From Acidiluteibacter sp963716125 (lineage in GTDB: Bacteria; Bacteroidota; Bacteroidia; Flavobacteriales_E; Vicingaceae), in NCBI GenBank assembly GCA_963716125.1, contig OY970294.1:2046001-2110000 (forward strand): DNA of 64,000 nucleotides. The letters are read 5' to 3'. This document shows, piece after piece, positions 7,646 to 16,439 of the stretch. The notes beneath the pieces are model-generated. The model saw nothing but the letters and a program-made list of their open reading frames with translations. It was not told where the DNA came from and did no database searches. Position 1 is the first letter of the stretch. Every line of letters begins with the position of its first letter. Both the position numbers and the translations under genes were made by a program.

Positions 7646-8487
7646 AGCTGCTGCCTTTTTTCAGATTCAATTTTTAGAGAAGTCATTGATACCGAACCTC
7701 CAACTGCTTTGTCGTTGAATAATGTTATCTTTTCATTTTCTTCTTTTAATGCCAATGTATAAAGTAAAGGCAGATAATGTTCAGGTGTCGGAATTGCTAA
7801 ATCGAAAGCTTTTCCTTGTGATTTAAAGTCAATAAGTTTTTGATGGTCGCCACTTAAAATGTGGCTTTTCATCTTTTCATTTGCTTCTGTTGCCCAATCT
7901 TAGGCATATTGTTCGGTTAATTTTTTCCAAGCCACCATACGTAGATTATGAACTATATTACCGCTTCCAATAATCAAAACTCCTTTCTGACGAAGGCTAC
8001 TTATTTCTTTAGCCAATTCGTAATGATATTTTGCTGGTTGCGAATAATCAATGCTCATCTGTATTACTGGTATATCAGCATTTGGATATAAATGTTTAAT
8101 TACGCTCCACGCTCCGTGGTCAAGTCCCCATTTATCATCTAATCCAACTTCTGTTTTGGTAATAATATTTTTGGTTTCTTGAGCCAATTCAGGGCTTCCT
8201 TGTGCTGGATATTGAACATCAAATAATGCTTGTGGAAAACCACCAAAATCGTGAATGGTTGGTGGATTTTGCATTGCTGTTACAAATGTGCCTTTTGTTT
8301 CCCAATGTGCCGAAATACAAAGAATCGCATTTGGTCGCACTAATTCTTTCCCCAATTTTTTAAATGCCGAAACAAACTCGTTTTCTTCAATGGCATTCAT
8401 TGGGCTTCCGTGACCAAGAAATAATACAGGCATTTTGCCCGTATTACTCATTGTTGAAGTCATTTTGTTTAAATCTTTTAAATCCAT
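7621..8487 (-). pseudogene. 4,5-DOPA extradiol dioxygenase-like (YgiD/LigB family) with in-frame stop
   Basis: The frame from 8487 to 7621 encodes a LigB-type extradiol ring-cleavage enzyme: PVLFLGHGSPMNA, ILCISAHWETKG, DFGGFPQALF, DHGAWSVIKHLYP, IIGSGNIVHNLR. The family's metal-binding histidines (GHGSP, SAHWE, HG, GSGNIVHN) are present. A single in-frame TAA (7902-7900, after EQYA) splits it; downstream DWATEANEKM continues in the same frame to PTPEHYLPLLY and SMTSLKI. The family normally ends about there. The last residues (about KRQQLTTYIAHS) are encoded by the P element. It may be a real nonsense mutation or a base error. Confidence 0.82.
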
Positions 8488-8563
8488 ATGTAACTTATTA
8501 GTGGCAATAATACCATTGACTTTATAAATTGTTTTCTATCCATTTTATGTAACACAAACTTGT

Positions 8564-8995
8564 TTAAGCCATTTTTTTGCTCAACCAATTATCGATTGAA
8601 TATTTTCCTGCTCCAACAATTGCAAGCATTATATAAATTAATAGGTAAAGCAACGCTAGTTCTTTAACTGCAAAATCATCATTTGTGTGAACAACGAATG
8701 CAGCAATAAACATTGTTATACTCAAAAATATGGCTGAAAACCGTGTTGCTACTCCGAAAATCAAAAAGAGTGAACAGAATACTTCGGCAAAGACTGCAAG
8801 TGCCAAGGATGCTGTTAAACCAACACCCATAGGGTCTGCAAATTGTATTGGGTCGTTACCAAATAGCATTGTTAGTTTTCCTAAACCGTGTGTCAACATC
8901 ATTCCTCCAATTGTAACTCGAAGTATCAACAATGCTATGGATATGTTATTCTGTGTGGTGTTAGAGCTAAAGCTCTTTTTAATTAGTTGTTTCAT
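8564..8995 (-). CDS. DoxX-family membrane protein
   Basis: A 143-aa protein with four hydrophobic segments (about 20-40, 62-84, 88-108, 112-134) and the DoxX signature LILRVTIGGMMLTHGLGKL near the N-terminus. DoxX proteins are integral inner-membrane proteins, some tied to quinone or thiol redox stress; the precise role here is unknown. It lies 3 bp after the YceI stop codon, in an ester cyclase-YceI-DoxX-dioxygenase gene order. Confidence 0.85.
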   Translation of the reverse strand: MKQLIKKSFSSNTTQNNISIALLILRVTIGGMMLTHGLGKLTMLFGNDPIQFADPMGVGLTASLALAVFAEVFCSLFLIFGVATRFSAIFLSITMFIAAFVVHTNDDFAVKELALLYLLIYIMLAIVGAGKYSIDNWLSKKMA

Positions 8996-8998
8996 TTT

Positions 8999-9523
8999 TT
9001 ATTGCTTTATAAATTGAACCTCTGCGTTAATTTTAATTTCATTGCCAACCATAATACCTCCTGCTTCCAAGGCTGTATTCCAATTGAGACCAAAGTCTTT
9101 TCTGTTCAGTTTGCCATTTATGGAAAAACCTGCCTTTTCGTTTCCGTAAGGGTCTTTCATAAAACCTCCAAACTCGGCATCTAACGTAATTTCTTTTGTA
9201 ATTCCTTTAATTGTAAGGTTGCCAACTAATTTAAATTCGACCTCATCTACTTTTTTAATTGAAGTGCTTACAAATGTAATTTCAGGATAAGTTTCAACTT
9301 CAAAGAAGTCAGGACTTTTTAGATGCGTGTCTCTATCGTTATTGTTGGTTGATATAGAACTTGTGTCAATGTTTGCCGAAATTGTTGATTTTGTAAAATC
9401 TTCTCCATCAATGTTAGCTTGAAAATTTCTGAATTCTCCTTTTAAGTTAGAAATCATTAAGTGTTTTACCTTAAAAGTGATTTCGCTGTGTGTTGGGTCT
9501 ATTGCCCATCTTGTTGTTTTCAT
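8999..9523 (-). CDS. YceI-family lipid-binding protein
   Basis: A 174-aa protein: TRWAIDPTHSEITFKVKHLMISNLKGEF opens the YceI lipocalin-like barrel, and LTIKGITKEITLDAEF and KDFGLNWN follow as in the family. YceI proteins bind isoprenoid-type lipids in a barrel. Unlike many relatives, no signal peptide is seen if ATG 9523 (MKTTRWAID) is used, so it may be cytoplasmic. In-frame upstream codons run into the preceding gene without family similarity, so I reject the longer form. Confidence 0.85.
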   Translation of the reverse strand: MKTTRWAIDPTHSEITFKVKHLMISNLKGEFRNFQANIDGEDFTKSTISANIDTSSISTNNNDRDTHLKSPDFFEVETYPEITFVSTSIKKVDEVEFKLVGNLTIKGITKEITLDAEFGGFMKDPYGNEKAGFSINGKLNRKDFGLNWNTALEAGGIMVGNEIKINAEVQFIKQ

Positions 9524-9552
9524 TTTTATTATGTTATTTTTAATTACCATTA

Positions 9553-10131
9553 TTAATTTCCTAGACCTAATTGGTTCATATATGTTTGGTTGTCCCAATA
9601 TAAATATTCTTCGACCATAACTCCATCTTCCCAAATACCAATGGTAGCCATTGGCAGTTTAAAACTTTTTCCTGTGGGTTGAATAAATTTTCCGTCACCA
9701 ATAGGCATTGGCTTTGTAAACGTTCCTTCCATTATTCCTGTTACTGCCGTATATTTTCCAGAACCGAAACGGATAGGGTGTTGTTTAATTCGTGTATTTG
9801 GTGCATACACAAACATTGCACTCAAATCTTCAATGTGTTTTTCAATACCTGTTGTAAAGTGACCATCAGGCCAATTTACCTTAATGTCTTTTCCGTGGCT
9901 TTCGTGCAGTCTTGTCCATTCTTGATTTGAAAATACAGTATAATCAAGTGTGTCGAATGTGATTAGATTTTGTTCTACCAAAGTACTATTTGCAGTCAGT
10001 TCAGTAATTTGTTCTTGTAATGATTTGATGGTTGCTTGATTATCAGAATCATTATTCCCATTGGTGCAACTCATTAATACTGTTAGTGCTAATGCAAATG
10101 TAATTGTGTAAATTCCTGTTTTTGTTTTCAT
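9553..10131 (-). CDS. Lipoprotein with SnoaL-like ester cyclase domain
   Basis: A 192-aa protein with a lipoprotein signal peptide and lipobox (LTVLMSC, Cys at about 22). A short coiled segment (IKSLQEQITELTANS) follows, then a SnoaL/NTF2-like fold: HESHGKDIKVNWPDGHFTTG, GTFTKPM, LPMATIGIWEDGVMVEEYLYWD. In such proteins the fold carries small-molecule binding or cyclase activity; the substrate is unknown. It is the first gene of the group, and an IS1595-type copy sits 24 bp upstream, so its natural promoter has been separated or replaced. Confidence 0.78.
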   Translation of the reverse strand: MKTKTGIYTITFALALTVLMSCTNGNNDSDNQATIKSLQEQITELTANSTLVEQNLITFDTLDYTVFSNQEWTRLHESHGKDIKVNWPDGHFTTGIEKHIEDLSAMFVYAPNTRIKQHPIRFGSGKYTAVTGIMEGTFTKPMPIGDGKFIQPTGKSFKLPMATIGIWEDGVMVEEYLYWDNQTYMNQLGLGN

Positions 10132-10154
10132 TTTATTTTCTTTTAATTGTTTAT

Positions 10155-11225
10155 GGCTCTAGTTTAGCACTGCGTTGATAATAGTGTTTTATAGTTTGGT
10201 TGGATTTGAACAAAGCGCTCCAGAGCTCCCGCAACAACTATCTGCTTTGCGAAAGCAAGGGTAATATCCTTGTTTGATTTTATTTTTTCTTTTATAATAT
10301 GCCAATTTAGGTATTGTTGCAGGTATTTAGTAGACACGCCCCAGAATGTATTTCCAATCCACTTCTTTATTTTATTGTGCGTTGAGTTTACATGCTGTAC
10401 ATGAAACGCTCCTTTTACTCTTTCTCCCTGGAAACATTTACCGGATGAAACTCAATTTTGGTGTCTTTAGCGAAGCCTTTATAACTGTGGTGAGAATCAC
10501 TACACAAAATTGTGCTCCCTTTTTTTATGCGATTGCCAATAGCATTTTTAATATCAATCTTTCTAATCCGTCCAAGTGTAGCTACACTCAGATTTAGCAT
10601 TGACTTTCTGTCTTGAGTCACGATGACCGCAACCTGATCATTGCTTACACCCCTTTTGCTTGACTTACCGCCTCTTTTCCTTGGTTCTCGATTTTTAACC
10701 TTCATCCCTTTTTCAGATTTGAGGAAAAAGGTCTCATCACTTTCTGTGATACCAATGAAGGGCTCTCCGTCATCTGCGTCAACTGAAGACAATATCTTGT
10801 GGCGCCAATCAAAGGCTGTTTTCTTATTAATACCCAAAATCGAAACAATTTTGTCAAGACTTTTTTCTTCAACCATTAGTTTAAGATAATCAACAATCTT
10901 GTCTTTTCTTTGCAGCCCTGCCATCCAAGTACCTGTATACTCCGTAAAACTTCTTTGGCAAGACTTGCATTTGTAGCGCTGTGCTCCTTTGTCAATCCCA
11001 AAACGAACATACTTAGAATGAGAACAATGAGGACAGGCTCCGAGTTTGTTATTAAACTCATGCTGACGTGAAACAATCGCAGACAGGTTAATCTCTTTAG
11101 TTGAATCTTCAATCTCCTTCAACAAACGCTCACGTTGTTTAATTGGCAGAGAGAGTATTTGGTCTTTAAGCTTTTCTGTTTTCATACACACAATATACAA
11201 ATAATAGCTGAATTAAACTAGAGCC
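10155..11225 (-). mobile_element. IS1595-type insertion sequence, element A copy 2 (1-nt deletion)
   Basis: 1071 bp with the same ends as copy 1. Target duplication TTGTTTAT (10147-10154 and 11226-11233). It differs from copy 1 by loss of one C in a C run near 10427, so the transposase is frameshifted. It separates the ester cyclase operon from the AraC-family gene. Confidence 0.92.
10164..11185 (-). pseudogene. IS1595-family transposase (element A), frameshifted
   Basis: Same protein as at 4600-5622, but one C is missing from the run CCCC near 10427. The frame changes after HPVNVSR, so the last third of the DDE domain (FHVQHVNSTHNKIKKW onward) is lost. The copy could move only with transposase supplied by another copy, such as those at 4591 and 51887. 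Confidence 0.9.
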
Positions 11226-11308
11226 TTGTTTATAAATAAATTAACAATGCAAAGATGAAAACAAATAGGTTTTAAGTTGTTACACTAATCGGAAGTTGAA
11301 ATGTAAAT

Positions 11309-12142
11309 TTAGGAAATGAGCCGTTTTTTCATATCGTCTCTAAATTCACTTGGTGATTGTCCAGCTTTCTTTTTGAAAACATTAGAGAAGTATGAGTTTT
11401 CGTTGTAACCCAAATCGTATGCAATTTCAGAGATAGTTTTATCGGTGGAAATCAATAGGTTTTTTGCTTCAATCAATTTACGGGTTTCAATTATTTCAGA
11501 AACACTTTGTTCTAAAATATTTTGGCAAATAAGATTCAAATTTCTTGATGACATAAAAAGTTTTTCAGCATAGAATTCTACGCCAACTGGTCTTCGATAA
11601 TTTTCTTCAAGGATGCTCAGAAAATTTCCGAACGAAATATGTTGGGTTTTTTGCAAAGGCTCGTTTTGTGGTTCTAACTTTTTTCTTTCTGCTTCTATCA
11701 TAGTGAACATTACACTTAAAAGTTGTCTTACTATGGAAAGATCAGTTGTTTCTTGTTGGCTTTCTGCATACATCATCTCACATAGTGTAACCAATCTTTG
11801 AAAACAAAACCCGCTTTCAAATTGTATGTTTGCTTGGTCGTGATAGAGAGAGTAAAGTTGAAATGTAGTCTCCGGGATAAATTCGCTCTTGAAACGTATT
11901 CCCCAAATGTTACATTTCCCGTTATAAATTCTTGGTATTAATCGGTGTGCTTTTCCTTTAGTTACGAAACTCACAAAAGGTGCTTGAAGTTTGGTCGTGT
12001 TAAAATCAATGAAATGCTCCAACTCTCCGTTTATTCCAATCAATAATTCTTCAAAGTCGTGATTGTGAGGTTCGCCAGGTTGTGCAGAAATTCTTTTTGC
12101 ATCTGTTTCGTCAACTTTGAATATGTGGAAAAGTCTATTCAT
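11309..12142 (-). CDS. AraC-family transcriptional regulator
   Basis: A 277-aa protein. The N-terminal half is a cupin sensor (PHNHDFEELLIGINGELEHFIDF, about 26-48). The C-terminal half has two helix-turn-helix motifs (VEFYAEKLFMSSRNLNLICQ, then TISEIAYDLGYNENSYFSNVFKKKAGQSPSEFR), as in AraC/XylS activators. The target is likely the neighbouring ester cyclase-YceI-DoxX-dioxygenase group, from inference by position. It is boxed in by mobile DNA: an IS1595-type copy downstream and an IS481-type element ending about 35 bp upstream of its ATG, so expression may now depend on the IS. Confidence 0.85.
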   Translation of the reverse strand: MNRLFHIFKVDETDAKRISAQPGEPHNHDFEELLIGINGELEHFIDFNTTKLQAPFVSFVTKGKAHRLIPRIYNGKCNIWGIRFKSEFIPETTFQLYSLYHDQANIQFESGFCFQRLVTLCEMMYAESQQETTDLSIVRQLLSVMFTMIEAERKKLEPQNEPLQKTQHISFGNFLSILEENYRRPVGVEFYAEKLFMSSRNLNLICQNILEQSVSEIIETRKLIEAKNLLISTDKTISEIAYDLGYNENSYFSNVFKKKAGQSPSEFRDDMKKRLIS

Positions 12143-12176
12143 TTAATATGATGTTAGTTGGTTTGTTCAGGTGTTC

Positions 12177-13478
12177 GTTAAGATACATAGTTTACAAAGT
12201 TAAAGATACATGCTTTACACTAAGTTTTGACATAACCTTATTGATTTAATTTTATCTCTTTTATTTAATTCATCAAAGAAACCTAAAAATACGTTTCTAT
12301 AATATACTCTCCAAATTCCATTTCCCATAGGTCTTAATCCAACATATTTTCCTTTTAAAGCTATTGTAATATACACCCAATAATGAGTTGCCCATCTTAG
12401 AGCACCATTTTGAGTTATAATTTGAACTTTCATATCTGAATCATATTCAAATTTTGGTATTCTTTCTGGGAATGGTCTAGTTGAAAAGTTATGAACTTCT
12501 CCCGGTGTTTTCATGTCTAAAGCTTCGTGAGGTCGTTCGTGATTAAACTCCTTCATAAAATGGTTTAAACGTCTTTGTTGACTCTTCAAATCGTATGCTG
12601 AAGGTTTTGCACAAGCAGCTTTTAAATCTCTGTGCATTCGTTCATGTCTTCCGTTTTGTTCTGGGTGTGCAGGATCAGAAAACACTGGCATTATTCCAAG
12701 CTCTATAAACCAATATGAAAGTCTAGTAAATCGTTGAATTGCTCGCACTGATCCAAATGGACTTCCATTATCAGTATGTATTTGTTTAGGCATACCATAT
12801 ATTCTGAAAACCCTTGTAAACTCTGCCTTTACCAATTTTGTATTTTCATGATAATGGCCTTTTGAAGCAAATAGAAATCTACTTTTTGAGTCCGCAATTG
12901 TAAGTGTATGGCAGTATTTATTATTGCCCATATAGAACTTTCCTTTGTAGTCTGCACTCCAAATTTCATTACACTCTTTTGGGTCAAAAATGGGAAAGAC
13001 TAGTTTTACTCTTTTATGACGCCTTTGAGGTTTAACTAGCCCATTTTTATGTAGAATATTATGAACAGTAACCACTGATGGAATATCTTCCTCCAAACAG
13101 CTTTTAAACAATAGTACCCTTATTTTTTTGGCTCCCCAACGAGGATATTTTTCCTTTAAATCAAGGATGTTTCGCTCTACCTTTTCAAGTGTTTTGTTAG
13201 GGTGACTCTTAGGTGTTTTCTTTCGATCTAAAAGTCCTTCAATTCCAAATTTTTCGAACCGATCAATCATTTTGTAAGCGGTTGGTCGAGAAATTTCGAA
13301 TGTTCTACATAATTCTGTGATAGTGTGTTTCTGAGTTCGCCATGCACTGATAAATTCTAATTTTTGTTCCATAGTTGTTGTTACTTTCCAAGGCATAATA
13401 ATCTGTATTGATGTTCAGATTATACGTCTCATAAGTGTAAACTATGTCCCTTTTACTTTGTAAAGGATGTCCCTTTAC
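12177..13478 (-). mobile_element. IS481-type insertion sequence
   Basis: About 1.3 kb. Long imperfect terminal inverted repeats face each other: ACAT.GTTTACAAAGT then ACAT..TTTACACT at 12185-12221, and the same pattern reversed at about 13434-13470. Exact outer ends are uncertain by a few bases, and I see no target duplication. Confidence 0.75.
12215..13396 (-). CDS. IS481-family transposase
   Basis: A 393-aa transposase. An N-terminal helix-turn-helix (TITELCRTFEISRPTAYKMI) is followed by an rve integrase core with the DDE triad in EIWSADYKGKF, QIHTDNGSPFGS and HPEQNGRHERMHRDLK, then the family tail NHERPHEALDMKTPGEV. It appears complete and lies wholly within the inverted repeats. Confidence 0.92.
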   Translation of the reverse strand: MPWKVTTTMEQKLEFISAWRTQKHTITELCRTFEISRPTAYKMIDRFEKFGIEGLLDRKKTPKSHPNKTLEKVERNILDLKEKYPRWGAKKIRVLLFKSCLEEDIPSVVTVHNILHKNGLVKPQRRHKRVKLVFPIFDPKECNEIWSADYKGKFYMGNNKYCHTLTIADSKSRFLFASKGHYHENTKLVKAEFTRVFRIYGMPKQIHTDNGSPFGSVRAIQRFTRLSYWFIELGIMPVFSDPAHPEQNGRHERMHRDLKAACAKPSAYDLKSQQRRLNHFMKEFNHERPHEALDMKTPGEVHNFSTRPFPERIPKFEYDSDMKVQIITQNGALRWATHYWVYITIALKGKYVGLRPMGNGIWRVYYRNVFLGFFDELNKRDKIKSIRLCQNLV

Positions 13479-13495
13479 CGTACCGAATTTTTGCT

Positions 13496-13521
13496 AACGC
13501 CCGTATAAGATTCGTTGGGCA
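13496..13521. repeat. P-like half element
   Basis: AACGCCC then GTATAA-G-ATTC-G-TTGGGC obeys the left-arm rule of P elements; the flank TTGCT equals that of the copy at 7458. No right arm was found. It closely resembles the half element at 6131. It lies between the IS481-type element and the Q-like sequence at 13585. Confidence 0.5.
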
Positions 13522-13584
13522 TTTGATAAAGATACACTTTCAAGTTGCCGATGAACAAAATTTTTTCGCAGTCCGCAGGTTTGG

Positions 13585-13668
13585 GCGGTTAAAGGCATAC
13601 TATTTTGTAATTTTTGAAATTGCTCGGCTTTAGCGAATTGCAAATGTGTATGACTTTTAGCGTTGGCT
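13585..13668. repeat. Q element copy 7 (degenerate left half)
   Basis: CATAC.ATTTTGTAAT pairs with ATTGCAAATGTGTATG, and it ends GCGTTGGC. The left half has TATTTTG where other copies have CTCTTTT. It abuts the stop codon of the HaeIII-like gene. Confidence 0.6.
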
Positions 13669-14628
13669 TTACCCGACAAAGATGTGATTTGTAAATAGAG
13701 TATGAGGTGCACTAACGAGGTTAATATCAAATTTTAATGAGGGCTCAACTCTTGAACTTGCATTATGAATTCTAAACGATATTTGCCACCCTTCATTTAA
13801 CGAAACAAGTAAAGTCGTCTTTGAGTTGTCTTGAAATACGATTTCTATTAGTCTTGATGGAAGTTTAAGTTTTGGAATCTTAGCTTTTGGTTTTATTTTC
13901 TCAAATGGTAAATTTAGTGTTCCACTCAAATTGTAAGCTTGGATTTCAACTTTTTTATTTCCTTTTATTACTTTGTAAAAGTCTTGATGTCCAATTAAGT
14001 ATTGTACAAGGTTTTCAGCTACGATAGCTGGGTTTGATTTGTCGAGTCTTAAAAGTTCTTTTTTAAATGCATCCAATATCGGCAGGTAAACTACATCGTG
14101 CATATTTTCAATTGAAGTCCATTTGGTTGATTTATCTTTAGTTCTCAAATTAGTTAACATATCAAAAATTGGTTGAATTTCTTTGAAATACTGGTCTGAA
14201 CAATTAACACCAAGCCATTTTTGTCCAAAGTCAATTTTTTGTGAGAGTCTTGAATGTTTTACTGCTCTGTGGTTATTTTTAGCAGAAATCCCAATTTCCC
14301 ATTTTTGTAGCGACCTAATAATCAAAATGTCTCTTACATCGCCTGATTGACCGGCTTGGTCACTAACAATTTCTAACTCTAAAACATCAGTTTTGTCAAT
14401 CCCATTTGAAAGTCGCGGTTCAATGTCGATTAAGAAATTGATTGCAAAGCTTGCCGTTAATCTAAAAGTGTCTTGTTCATCCTCTTTGAAGCTATCAAAA
14501 AACCCTTTAGCAGTTATATAAGGTTCGTTTTCTGTAATTGAAACTGTGGTTAAGACTTTCAACCTTTGGTGAAATTCGAGAAGTATGGCATATTCAAATG
14601 CTTTACCGTTTATTGTTTGACTTGCCAT
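13669..14628 (-). CDS. HaeIII-family type II restriction endonuclease (predicted GGCC)
   Basis: A 319-aa protein. Its core agrees closely with the R.HaeIII family as I remember it: GDVRDILIIRSLQKWEIGISAKNNHRAVKHSRLS, FGQKWLGVNCS, KPFxFYKVI-like QDFYKVIKGNK, and SFRIHNASSRVEPSLKFDI near the end. The Asp-Asp and Glu residues in GDVRDILIIR...WEIGISAK are likely part of the nuclease site. It would cut unmodified GGCC DNA in the cytoplasm. It starts 2 bp after the methyltransferase gene. The C-terminus (HIFVG) is encoded right up against the Q repeat, so the natural end may have been replaced. Confidence 0.9.
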   Translation of the reverse strand: MASQTINGKAFEYAILLEFHQRLKVLTTVSITENEPYITAKGFFDSFKEDEQDTFRLTASFAINFLIDIEPRLSNGIDKTDVLELEIVSDQAGQSGDVRDILIIRSLQKWEIGISAKNNHRAVKHSRLSQKIDFGQKWLGVNCSDQYFKEIQPIFDMLTNLRTKDKSTKWTSIENMHDVVYLPILDAFKKELLRLDKSNPAIVAENLVQYLIGHQDFYKVIKGNKKVEIQAYNLSGTLNLPFEKIKPKAKIPKLKLPSRLIEIVFQDNSKTTLLVSLNEGWQISFRIHNASSRVEPSLKFDINLVSAPHTLFTNHIFVG

Positions 14629-14630
14629 AT

Positions 14631-15680
14631 TTACGAATAAGTAGTTTCTAAAACTAAATCACTTTCTTTTATTTGAACTTCTTTTGCCAAAGCGTTATCA
14701 ATTTGCGATTTAATGTTTATAGCCATATGTTTAGCAAGGTTTACTGGTACGGCATTACCAATCATTTTGTATCCTGCTGCAATATGTGTGTAATAAAAAG
14801 TAAAATTATCTGGGAACGTTTGAATTCTTGCACATTCTCTAACGCTTAATCTACGATATAAATCTTCTTTCCCTTTTACGAATTGACGTATGTTTTGCTC
14901 AATGAATTTCATTTTGGGAGCTTGCGGATGAATTGGTGCATGACGTCCACCTGCTTGAATAGTAAATGACTGTTCTTCCCAAGTTCTCACTCTGTTTCTT
15001 GACATAAACATTGACGAAAATCCTCCAATCATAAATTCATGATTGGAAACTTTACAATCTTCTGAGTTTGTTTTATTTCCTTCTTTTGCTGCAATAACTG
15101 TATCTTTTAAGTCTGAAATTGCGGTTTCAAGATTTATTTTATATCCAACTGGATTTGGAAATTGAAACTCGAAGTCAAGGTCTTTACGAATGCCCACAAA
15201 AAATACTCGCTTTCTATCTTGTGGAACATCAAAATCAGATGCGTTTAAAAGTTGAAAGGATAAGTTGTAACCTATACCTGCGTTTTTAAACAATTCTTTA
15301 ATATTTTTTAAAGCTTCGCTGTGTTTATCTAAAAGCATTCCACTAACATTTTCGGCAAGGAAAAATTTTGGTTGCTTCGCTTCTAATATTTTTATGAAGT
15401 CATAAAATAGTTGTCCCCTTTTGTCATTAATCCCTCGATGTGAACCTGCTTCACTCCAACTTTGGCAAGGAGGTCCGCCAATTATCCCATCGCATCCTGG
15501 AACTTCATCTGGACTAATTTCGGTAATGCTGCGTTTATCTAAAATTGTATTAGGATGGTTCTTTTTGTAAGTTTCCCAAATATCTTTGTCATATTCATTT
15601 GCCCAAATAACATCGAATCCCGCTTTTTGGAAACCTAAGTCAAGCCCGCCTGCTCCTGCAAAAAATGATACTATTTTCAT
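14631..15680 (-). CDS. C5-cytosine DNA methyltransferase, HaeIII type (predicted GGCC)
   Basis: A 349-aa m5C methyltransferase resembling M.HaeIII. AdoMet motif I is FFAGAGGLDLGFQKAGF (6-22), the catalytic Cys72 is in GGPPCQSWSE, then LAENVSG (about 109), QDRKRVFFVG, the target-recognition region and the closing GYKMIGNAVPVNL. It methylates the inner C of GGCC if specificity follows the family, protecting the host from the endonuclease encoded 2 bp downstream. It overlaps the regulator gene by 4 bp. Confidence 0.92.
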   Translation of the reverse strand: MKIVSFFAGAGGLDLGFQKAGFDVIWANEYDKDIWETYKKNHPNTILDKRSITEISPDEVPGCDGIIGGPPCQSWSEAGSHRGINDKRGQLFYDFIKILEAKQPKFFLAENVSGMLLDKHSEALKNIKELFKNAGIGYNLSFQLLNASDFDVPQDRKRVFFVGIRKDLDFEFQFPNPVGYKINLETAISDLKDTVIAAKEGNKTNSEDCKVSNHEFMIGGFSSMFMSRNRVRTWEEQSFTIQAGGRHAPIHPQAPKMKFIEQNIRQFVKGKEDLYRRLSVRECARIQTFPDNFTFYYTHIAAGYKMIGNAVPVNLAKHMAINIKSQIDNALAKEVQIKESDLVLETTYS

Positions 15681-16006
15681 ATTGCTTTTTCTGTTTTAAG
15701 ATTTTTATTCAAAGTCCTTCTATATTCTGCTTTTTCTTCTGCAACTTTTAAAAGTTTTGCTGTGCAATTTGTTTCATAAATTTTCTTTCCAAGTTGGTCA
15801 GAAATAAATTCATCTTTGAGTTTATTTAGATTTAAGCCAAAAATTTTTGATAATGTAGGGAGTCGCTTTTCGTCAAAGTCCCTAATTCCATTTTCAATTT
15901 TGCACAAATTTGCAGAATCCAAATTGAGTTTTGCAGCAAGTTGAGTTAATGTGAGTTCATTTTCATTTCTCAACCGTCGGATATATTCTCCAAAAGTAGT
16001 TTTCAT
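15677..16006 (-). CDS. XRE-family controller-like regulator of the restriction-modification operon
   Basis: A 109-aa protein. A helix-turn-helix (LTLTQLAAKLNLDSANLCKIENGIRDF) fills the N-terminal 60 residues and a short charged tail follows. ATG 16006 (MKTTFGEY) is preferred over an upstream TTG at 16018, which falls inside the operator. C proteins of type II systems delay the endonuclease after the operon enters a new cell. The position as first gene and a 4-bp overlap with the methyltransferase fit that, though co-transcription of M and R with C is only one of several known arrangements. Confidence 0.75.
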   Translation of the reverse strand: MKTTFGEYIRRLRNENELTLTQLAAKLNLDSANLCKIENGIRDFDEKRLPTLSKIFGLNLNKLKDEFISDQLGKKIYETNCTAKLLKVAEEKAEYRRTLNKNLKTEKAI

Positions 16007-16011
16007 TAGAC

Positions 16012-16033
16012 TTGTCAATTTTTGACAAACTTA
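16012..16033 (-). promoter_or_regulatory. Candidate controller operator and -7 box
   Basis: A perfect inverted repeat TTGTCAA-TTT-TTGACAA (16012-16028) ends 5 bp before the regulator's ATG. The minus-strand -7 box TAAGTTTG (16033-16026) overlaps it, so a bound dimer would occlude polymerase. The -33 is weak (TTTC, 20 bp upstream). Confidence 0.6.
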
Positions 16034-16156
16034 GCTAAAAATATTAGTATTTTGAAATGGAAACGATAAAAATTAGCTTATTTGTTATTTTTGCTTGCCG
16101 AAGGCAAGCGAAAACCAAATGTGCTAAACTAAACGTATGAATTTTAAATTGTTGGT

Positions 16157-16279
16157 AACGGTCTAGTATAAGAATAGTAGCGGATTTATATGCACTAATT
16201 TTCGATTAAACACAGAACTTTTTTATATTCACTTACATTGGATTTAGCACTAAACCCGCTATTATTTTTATACATTGTT
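16157..16279. repeat. P element, short class, copy 4 (123 bp)
   Basis: AAC and GTT ends. GTATAA-G-AATA-G-TAGCGG faces CCGCTA-T-TATT-T-TTATAC, fully paired except the two G/T pairs. With the Q element at 16341 it fills the 433-bp gap between the two restriction-modification modules. Confidence 0.78.
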
Positions 16280-16340
16280 GTAAGCAGGCTTTCCACGTTC
16301 TGCTTGGTTTTCCGAGGTTTTAATGTTGGCTCGGAGGTGT

Positions 16341-16425
16341 GCGTTGGCAAGACATACTCTTTTGCAATTTTTGGCTTTAGCGTTGGCTGGTGCGACTTGC
16401 CAATGTGTATGGCTTTTAGCGTTGG
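16341..16425. repeat. Q element copy 3
   Basis: Three GCGTTGG repeats (start, middle, end). CATAC/GTATG pair around CTCTTTT; the right half reads CAATGTG instead of AAATGTG. It ends 14 bp from the next gene's stop codon. Confidence 0.72.
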
Positions 16426-16439
16426 AATTTCCATATTTC

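Noticed and set aside
9524..9634. N-terminal extension of the YceI-like protein
   Set aside because: It would overlap the upstream gene by about 80 bp and shows no family similarity; the YceI barrel starts at MKTTRWAID.
12143..13500. Target duplication for the IS481-type element
   Set aside because: No matching direct repeat could be found at the estimated ends, so exact borders are left open.
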